This document shows, in pieces, positions 36,801 to 40,308 of a stretch of 40,308 nucleotides of DNA. Under the pieces are notes generated by a model, which had not been told where the DNA came from, did not search any database, and saw only the letters and a program-made list of their open reading frames with translations. Source of the stretch: Akkermansiaceae bacterium UBA5688 (GTDB lineage Bacteria; Verrucomicrobiota; Verrucomicrobiia; Verrucomicrobiales; Akkermansiaceae); contig DIHU01000237.1 of NCBI GenBank assembly GCA_002420315.1, positions 1-40,308 on the forward strand, written 5' to 3'. Position numbers and translations under genes: made by a program. Positions within the stretch are counted from its first letter, which is position 1. Each line of letters opens with the position of its first letter.

Positions 36801-37183
36801 TCGAGAAGCTTGATGACCTCGGAATCTTTCGTGAATTCATCCCACTTCAGGAAGTCCTTCTGCTTGCCGGCCCATTTCTTGTGGTAGGCGGTACGGTCCT
36901 CAAGAGTCATATTGGAAATATCCCCGTTTACGCGGTCGCGCAGGAATCTGCCCCCGTGACGGATATCTTGGACTTGAACACGCCAGCGATTAGTTTCGGC
37001 GATATAGACGCGGTTTTGAGAATCGATGCAGATTGCGGTGGCGTTTTGAACCTGATTTTGATCTGCGAAGCGATTCAGCGTTAAACCTTTGGGAATCGTA
37101 ATCCTTTTATCGAGATTGGAAGGAATGAGCTGAGCGCTAAGTGGCAGAGAGGCTAAGAGAGAGAGAAGAAGAGTGCGGGGCAT
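33803..37183 (-). CDS. PVC-type membrane-bound dehydrogenase with HEAT repeats and cytochrome c
   Basis: A 1126-residue exported protein of the large family confined mostly to Planctomycetes and Verrucomicrobia. It has a signal peptide (1-17, MPRTLLLSLLASLPLSA), a beta-propeller dehydrogenase-like domain (about 25-460; YIAETNRWRVQV, GFGVRVSFSGHDLNGFAWGPDGKLYWSIGDRG, GPCGLAYNPG) and a long HEAT-repeat region (about 480-950). A monohaem cytochrome c domain follows with CQRCH (Cys998, Cys1001, His1002) and a possible axial Met in SAMPPMNGLL (1094 or 1097). A periplasmic redox role on sugars or related polymers is usually supposed; no substrate is known. It precedes the broken paralogue by 96 bases on the same strand. 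Confidence 0.88.
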   Translation of the reverse strand: MPRTLLLSLLASLPLSAQLIPSNLDKRITIPKGLTLNRFADQNQVQNATAICIDSQNRVYIAETNRWRVQVQDIRHGGRFLRDRVNGDISNMTLEDRTAYHKKWAGKQKDFLKWDEFTKDSEVIKLLEDTDGDGVSDKTTVYRGDFNDPLAGPSGGLIEKDGTVYFAMIPGVYSLQDTNNDGKAEEVKTLVNGFGVRVSFSGHDLNGFAWGPDGKLYWSIGDRGYHVEQDGKTFARPDSGGVFRANPDGSEFEEFYVNLRNPKEIVFDEFGNLFTVDNDYDQGDRERIVYLVEHGDSGWKMGHQTMVSFGGSVYNHIGGKPSRKEDQIDAWMNEGLWNTRHDRQPAYINPPIAYSSNGPCGLAYNPGIVGLPKKFDHNFFVASYVAGPGRCLIERFTLNPDGANFKLGEQTTFLKGIALTDLDWGYDGKLYIADYGGGWTKSGKGNVYTLADDSKLKSKKIAEVKNLFANGIPSLKSDKLFELLAHPDQRVRQRAQFALADHDLESLSLFEKAIQPNQPLMRRIHGIWGIGQLGQKNPSALNSLARLIGDKEMEIRANLARTLGNHGKHLAPFRKALIAMLEDSSPRVASLAAIALSNHGHKDAVEPAIKMLEKNDDNDVIVRHAGIMVLTKCAQFAPEWKYYDHRSTAVRRAIVIALRRQKSHLLETYFTDRDQSVRQEAIRAAYEMDVRKTYQALSNQAHSIALKVSPEVKWHPLTARRAIFAAWVLGQAKDAEVIANIAANPKIDFRVRKDALIALLEWNNPPVPDPVTGFARTLPKNRIKLDISIIKDLKGLIDGVDKNSIDLIPRALILSEQDQIPLGELRLTRYLKNENFPEEARVKSMKLLASLKESNPTWPLTLQKLFADKSEKVRSMARELLFKNDPNRATAQLGNLLTSEDATLKEKQLTLQTLTKLKTPKAKEIIKVALDQLTAGEAESGLALDIVTAAETVALSLDKFRGSLAKNDPNAEWNLLCRDGGDVNLGKKVFYEHGAAQCQRCHTMHGVGGDVGPELGAIGKNHDSAYLLRSLVNPGAEVAAGYGLGTITLKDGTEISGNFMPDDADGNAIIKFAETKKVIKKSDIAKKSKPVSAMPPMNGLLSKQEARNLVAFLVSCKKDKTDEGHK

Positions 37184-37486
37184 AACTTTTTTAAGCGCCT
37201 AGGCTACGCGGGATCAATCTGAAAAATTTCAAGAGGCCTCAGTAAGACCACGGAAAAAAGTGACGGGATTTTAAGCTGTCGCTGGAATTGATAACTTTAA
37301 GTTGAGAAGGAATCGGTGGTTTTCAGAGTGAAAGGATGTGAATGGCAATCCTCGGCTTCTTTTCTTGAGCTCGTGACGTGCCGCGGCAGGGTCAGGAGAA
37401 GGTTGTTAAGAGGTCTTGCCTGTTGAAGGTGTCTGGAATTACGGGATTACTCGAAAGATCTAGCGATTTTCAACCGAAAGTAAGAA
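37184..37486. other. 303-bp divergent gap
   Basis: Non-coding spacer between the two divergent exported-protein genes. It must hold both promoters, but I could not pick out convincing hexamers, and I see no notable repeat or hairpin. Confidence 0.5.
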
Positions 37487-38125
37487 ATGAAGACAGCAGG
37501 TTTTATTTTGGCGGGGATGTTTTTCGTGAGTTGTGATCGCCAAGAATCTATGTCTAGTGAAAAAACGGGGGATATTCCATGGATTGAGGCGAAAGAAAGC
37601 GATTGGAATGAAATCCAATTTGGTGGAGAAGGATCGGCGCAATGGTCTGATGGAGTGCTTCATCTTGAAGCCGGAGTTGAGCTCACCGGTTCAAGATTTA
37701 GTGGGGAACTCCCCGAGATGCCCTATGAACTTGAGTTGGAGGCCCTTAAGGAGGTAGGGTCAGATTTTTTCTGTGGATTGACTTTTCCGGTTTCTTCAAA
37801 AGAGGAGTGTCTTACCTTTATTGTTGGTGGTTGGGGGGGAGGGACGGTGGGGGTCTCTTCAATTGACGGGATGGATGCTTCGGAGAACGAAACAACGACT
37901 TACGGGAATTTTGAAGAAGGTCGGTGGTATGCTATACGTCTGCTCGTGGAAGAAGGCAGACTCTCAGCTTTTATTGACGGGAAGCAGGTGGTGGATGTCG
38001 CGACCGAGGGCCGTAAACTTGGACTCCGCCCAGGGGTCATCGAATATTGCGCTCCGATGGGCATTGCAGCATGGCAAACCGAGGCCAAAGTGCGGAAATT
38101 GAGATGGCGCTCTGTTGCTGATTAG
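37487..38125 (+). CDS. Lipoprotein with concanavalin A-like (DUF1080-like) domain
   Basis: A 212-residue predicted lipoprotein with a signal peptide ending in FFVSC (Cys16). The mature part reads as a jelly-roll of the 3-keto-disaccharide hydrolase/DUF1080 or LamG type: LHLEAGVELTGSRFSGELPEMPYELELEAL, FFCGLTFPV, GRWYAIRLLVEEGRLSAFIDGKQVVDV and a closing KVRKLRWRSV strand. Such domains bind or cleave glycans and are abundant in this phylum. There is no catalytic evidence here. It is followed by a strong terminator and then nusA, so it is probably transcribed alone. Confidence 0.75.
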   Translation: MKTAGFILAGMFFVSCDRQESMSSEKTGDIPWIEAKESDWNEIQFGGEGSAQWSDGVLHLEAGVELTGSRFSGELPEMPYELELEALKEVGSDFFCGLTFPVSSKEECLTFIVGGWGGGTVGVSSIDGMDASENETTTYGNFEEGRWYAIRLLVEEGRLSAFIDGKQVVDVATEGRKLGLRPGVIEYCAPMGIAAWQTEAKVRKLRWRSVAD

Positions 38126-38186
38126 GGCTTGTTTTTTTTAGCTGGGCACGTTAATGATTCTCCCAACAACTTCTGACGATCGTTTG

Positions 38187-38213
38187 GAGTGGGTTTTTAA
38201 ACCCGCTCTTTTT
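38187..38213 (+). terminator. Strong intrinsic terminator just before nusA
   Basis: GAGTGGGTT pairs with AACCCGCTC (9 bp, one T-G) around a four-base loop and is followed directly by TTTTT (38209-38213). It lies 61 bases past the lipoprotein stop and 26 bases before the nusA ATG. It can simply end the upstream transcript, or act as an attenuator in the nusA leader. Confidence 0.8.
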
Positions 38214-38239
38214 GGTCTCAGGGAACCACGAATCTGGAA

Positions 38240-39583
38240 ATGACCACCGACATTGTTGCCCTCATCGAGTTTTATGAGAAAGAAAAGGCTATCGAACGCG
38301 AGCGCGTCGTCGAGGCCCTCGAATTTGCTTTTTGCTCCGCCTATCGCAAAATGGTTCCGGGCGCTGATGCTATCGAATCTCTCCGTGCCGAAATCAACGA
38401 AAAGAAAGGCGATACCCGCATTTTTGCTAGCCTCGAGGTAGTTGCAGATGACGACTACATCGACAAGTTTAACGAAGTGCCCGTGGGCATTGCCAAGAAG
38501 AAAGAGAACTCCTCTGAGATTGGATCGCGTCTTGATTTCGACGTTACTCCGAAAAACTTTGGGAGAATTGCGGTTCAGACTGCCAAGCAAACTATGATGC
38601 AACGTTTGCGTCAGGCTGAGAAAGAAAAGATCTATGACGAATTTAAGGATCGGGCTGGCGATATTGTGAGTGGCTCTGTTCGCCGTTTTGAAAAGAGTGA
38701 TGTCATGGTCGATCTCGGGAAGTTTGAGGCTCGAATGCCCTCGAAAGAGCGTGTTGGGACAGAGGATTACTCTGTTGGAGATCGGATTCGCTGCTACGTT
38801 GTGTCTGTTGATAACGAGGGGCGTGGGCCAGAAATTATTCTTTCTCGCAGTCACCCCAACTTCGTCCGCCGACTCTTCGAATCAGAAGTTGCAGAAATTT
38901 CCGATCGCACGGTTGAACTTCGTGCAGTTGCGAGGGAAGCCGGATATCGCACGAAGGTCGCGGTCTACACTCACGATGACAAAGTCGATCCCGTTGGAGC
39001 CTGCGTAGGTCTCCGTGGTGCGCGCGTCAAAAACATCGTGCGTGAGCTAAACAACGAGCGGGTCGATATTATTCGCTGGAACGAAGACGTCACCGAATTT
39101 GTCACTGAAGCTCTTAAGCCCGCCATTGTACGTAGCCTCAGCCTCGATGATGAAAATCGCGTTGTAAATGTCACTGTTGACGAGGAGGACCTGTCAAAAG
39201 CGATCGGTCGCCGTGGTCAGAACGCACGGTTGACCTCTAAGCTAACTGGCTGGGATGTCCAAGTCCGCAAGGACGAGAGCCAGCACGAACAATTTGAAGC
39301 CCGTGTCGATGATGCTGCGACCCACCTTGCTGAAAATCTCAAGATCGATGATGCGACTGCTGGAAGGCTTTTCCGGGCTGGTGGCGTCACCGTTGATATG
39401 GTGGCTCAGATGCCTGCCTCGTATATTGCGAGCGCAATTGAAGTTGACCTGGAAGAGGCGACAAGGATTTTGAACGCGGCAAGAGGAGAAGAGGTTGAGC
39501 CAGATACCGCCGAGGTTACTGAAGCCCCCGTGGAGGAATCAGTAGAAACCGAAGTTCCTGCTGAAGAAGCCCCCGAAGGATAA
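38240..39583 (+). CDS. nusA: Transcription termination/antitermination factor NusA
   Basis: RNA polymerase-binding factor controlling pausing, termination and antitermination. The 447-residue product has an N-terminal polymerase-binding domain (1-125, with FYEKEKAIERERVVEALEFAF), an S1 domain (about 135-200, GDIVSGSVRRFEKSDVMVDLG), and two KH domains (GACVGLRGARVKNIVRELNNERVDIIRWNED and SKAIGRRGQNARLTSKLTGWDV). A helix-hairpin region precedes an acidic Glu/Val-rich tail (EEVEPDTAEV onward). infB follows after 64 bases, as in most bacteria, whereas rimP, the usual upstream partner, is absent. Confidence 0.95.
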   Translation: MTTDIVALIEFYEKEKAIERERVVEALEFAFCSAYRKMVPGADAIESLRAEINEKKGDTRIFASLEVVADDDYIDKFNEVPVGIAKKKENSSEIGSRLDFDVTPKNFGRIAVQTAKQTMMQRLRQAEKEKIYDEFKDRAGDIVSGSVRRFEKSDVMVDLGKFEARMPSKERVGTEDYSVGDRIRCYVVSVDNEGRGPEIILSRSHPNFVRRLFESEVAEISDRTVELRAVAREAGYRTKVAVYTHDDKVDPVGACVGLRGARVKNIVRELNNERVDIIRWNEDVTEFVTEALKPAIVRSLSLDDENRVVNVTVDEEDLSKAIGRRGQNARLTSKLTGWDVQVRKDESQHEQFEARVDDAATHLAENLKIDDATAGRLFRAGGVTVDMVAQMPASYIASAIEVDLEEATRILNAARGEEVEPDTAEVTEAPVEESVETEVPAEEAPEG

Positions 39584-39647
39584 CGAAGGAAGATTTTCAA
39601 CGTCTGATACAATATCATACCCGACCCACCGAAAGACCCGCATTAGC

Positions 39648-40308
39648 ATGGCTAACGACAAAGAAAAAAAAGAGGAGGTCCTCGACCTCTTGAGCGAGAA
39701 GCCCAAGCCATCGCGTCGCGAGCGGCAGCGTCAGGAGGCCGCCAAGGTGCAGACGGTGGACGACAAGAAAAAAGCTGCTCTCGATCTGGGGATTGAGGAA
39801 GATCAGCCCAAGAAAAGTAGTATTCGTAAAACAGAAAATTCAGGGAAGGATGTTCTCCCTAGTATCTCAAATCGTCTAGAGGATAAGGGTGATCCGGATT
39901 TCGTTAAAATTCCGGCGCCAGCGGAAGAATCTGTCGCTGCCTCGGGAGATTTTTCCGATGACGGGGCGGATGAAAGTGAGATCGATGGGAATGTTATCAG
40001 TATAAAGCCCCCGATCATCGTAAGTGACCTGGCAGAAAAAATGGGTAAGATGGCCTTCGAGATCATGGCAGATCTCATCAAGCTAGAGATTTTTGTAGCT
40101 CCGACTCAGGCGATCGAACCGGAAATTGCTGAGAAAGTCTGTGAAGCTCACGGGTTTGTTTTTGAGCGTGAGAAACGAGCAAAAGGTGGTGGTGTTCACA
40201 AAGAGGAGGAAGTTTTTGAGGAGCCAGAGCCAGAGGTTGAAGAGCCCGAAGAAGAGCTTGCTTACCGCGCTCCCATCATCACTTTCATGGGACATGTTGA
40301 TCATGGAA
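39648..40308 (+). CDS. infB: Translation initiation factor IF-2, 5' part
   Basis: GTPase that brings initiator tRNA to the 30S subunit. The window ends inside the gene after 220 codons. From the ATG at 39648 (MANDKEKKEEVLDLLSEK) there is a charged, low-complexity N-terminal region, then the IF2 assembly domain (IKPPIIVSDLAEKMGKMAFEIMADLIKLEIF), an acidic linker, and the beginning of the G domain (YRAPIITFMGHVDHG), whose P-loop is cut by the window edge. The N-terminal extension of about 205 residues before the G domain is much shorter than in E. coli. It is probably co-transcribed with nusA. Confidence 0.95.
   Translation, partial: MANDKEKKEEVLDLLSEKPKPSRRERQRQEAAKVQTVDDKKKAALDLGIEEDQPKKSSIRKTENSGKDVLPSISNRLEDKGDPDFVKIPAPAEESVAASGDFSDDGADESEIDGNVISIKPPIIVSDLAEKMGKMAFEIMADLIKLEIFVAPTQAIEPEIAEKVCEAHGFVFEREKRAKGGGVHKEEEVFEEPEPEVEEPEEELAYRAPIITFMGHVDHG

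Noticed and set aside
38138..38854. 238-codon minus-strand frame over nusA
   Set aside because: Antisense to nusA, and composition matches a shadow frame.
1..40308. Reassigned genetic code as an explanation for in-frame UGA or UAG
   Set aside because: Both TGA (sucD, recF, the SMP-30 gene) and TAG (smc, glnD, xseB) end intact genes in this window.

Overview
The window looks like a chromosomal segment of a PVC-superphylum bacterium, most likely Verrucomicrobiota. The main pointers are two genes of the large secreted PVC-type beta-propeller/HEAT/cytochrome c family (31185-33706 and 33803-37183), an exported protein with an SHD1-like N-terminus, and the general look of the housekeeping proteins. 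I see no phage, insertion sequence, CRISPR array, rRNA or tRNA. TAA, TAG and TGA are all used as ordinary stops, and clear Shine-Dalgarno sequences are uncommon, so several starts (non-ATG in places) rest on family alignment from memory.

Layout. 130-2237: sucC-sucD (succinyl-CoA synthetase) ending in a good intrinsic terminator. 2341-4065: a small unknown minus-strand gene divergent from an X-Pro aminopeptidase. 4146-9074 (minus): a probable operon of a cellulose-synthase-like glycosyltransferase, an L,D-transpeptidase lipoprotein and glnD. 9289-14394 (plus): an SMP-30 sugar lactonase, a 459-bp gap, then a long smc. 14590-17384: a GT2 glycosyltransferase, a MYG1 family protein and recF. 17415-20278: a Tat-exported NHL-type protein divergent from a SulP transporter. 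20285-23145 (minus): MoxR ATPase, DUF58 and a DUF4381-like membrane protein. 23517-30144 (minus): histidine kinase, NtrC-type regulator, 12-TM-like membrane protein, xseB and dxs, packed with overlaps or short gaps. 30347-37183 (minus): SHD1-like exported protein, a broken PVC cytochrome/dehydrogenase gene and an intact 1126-residue relative. 37487-40308 (plus): a lipoprotein, then nusA and the 5' part of infB.

The most interesting region is 30347-33706. The exported protein is interrupted by a single in-frame UGA after a glycine run. The frame stays open for 62 protein-like codons beyond it. A 7-bp hairpin with apical loop GGUCU, the same loop as in the E. coli fdhF SECIS, begins its loop 21 nt past the UGA, and the only cysteine of the whole product directly follows the UGA. 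That is the arrangement expected of a bacterial selenoprotein of a type I do not recognise. Against this, the next gene upstream is clearly broken (two tandem TAG codons where Trp-Glu is expected, and a one-base deletion), so local gene decay or a local sequence problem is a real alternative.

Other points worth a look are a Fur-box-like double palindrome upstream of the moxR cluster, a strong terminator hairpin just 26 nt before the nusA start that could be an attenuator, and a two-component system apparently co-transcribed with dxs.
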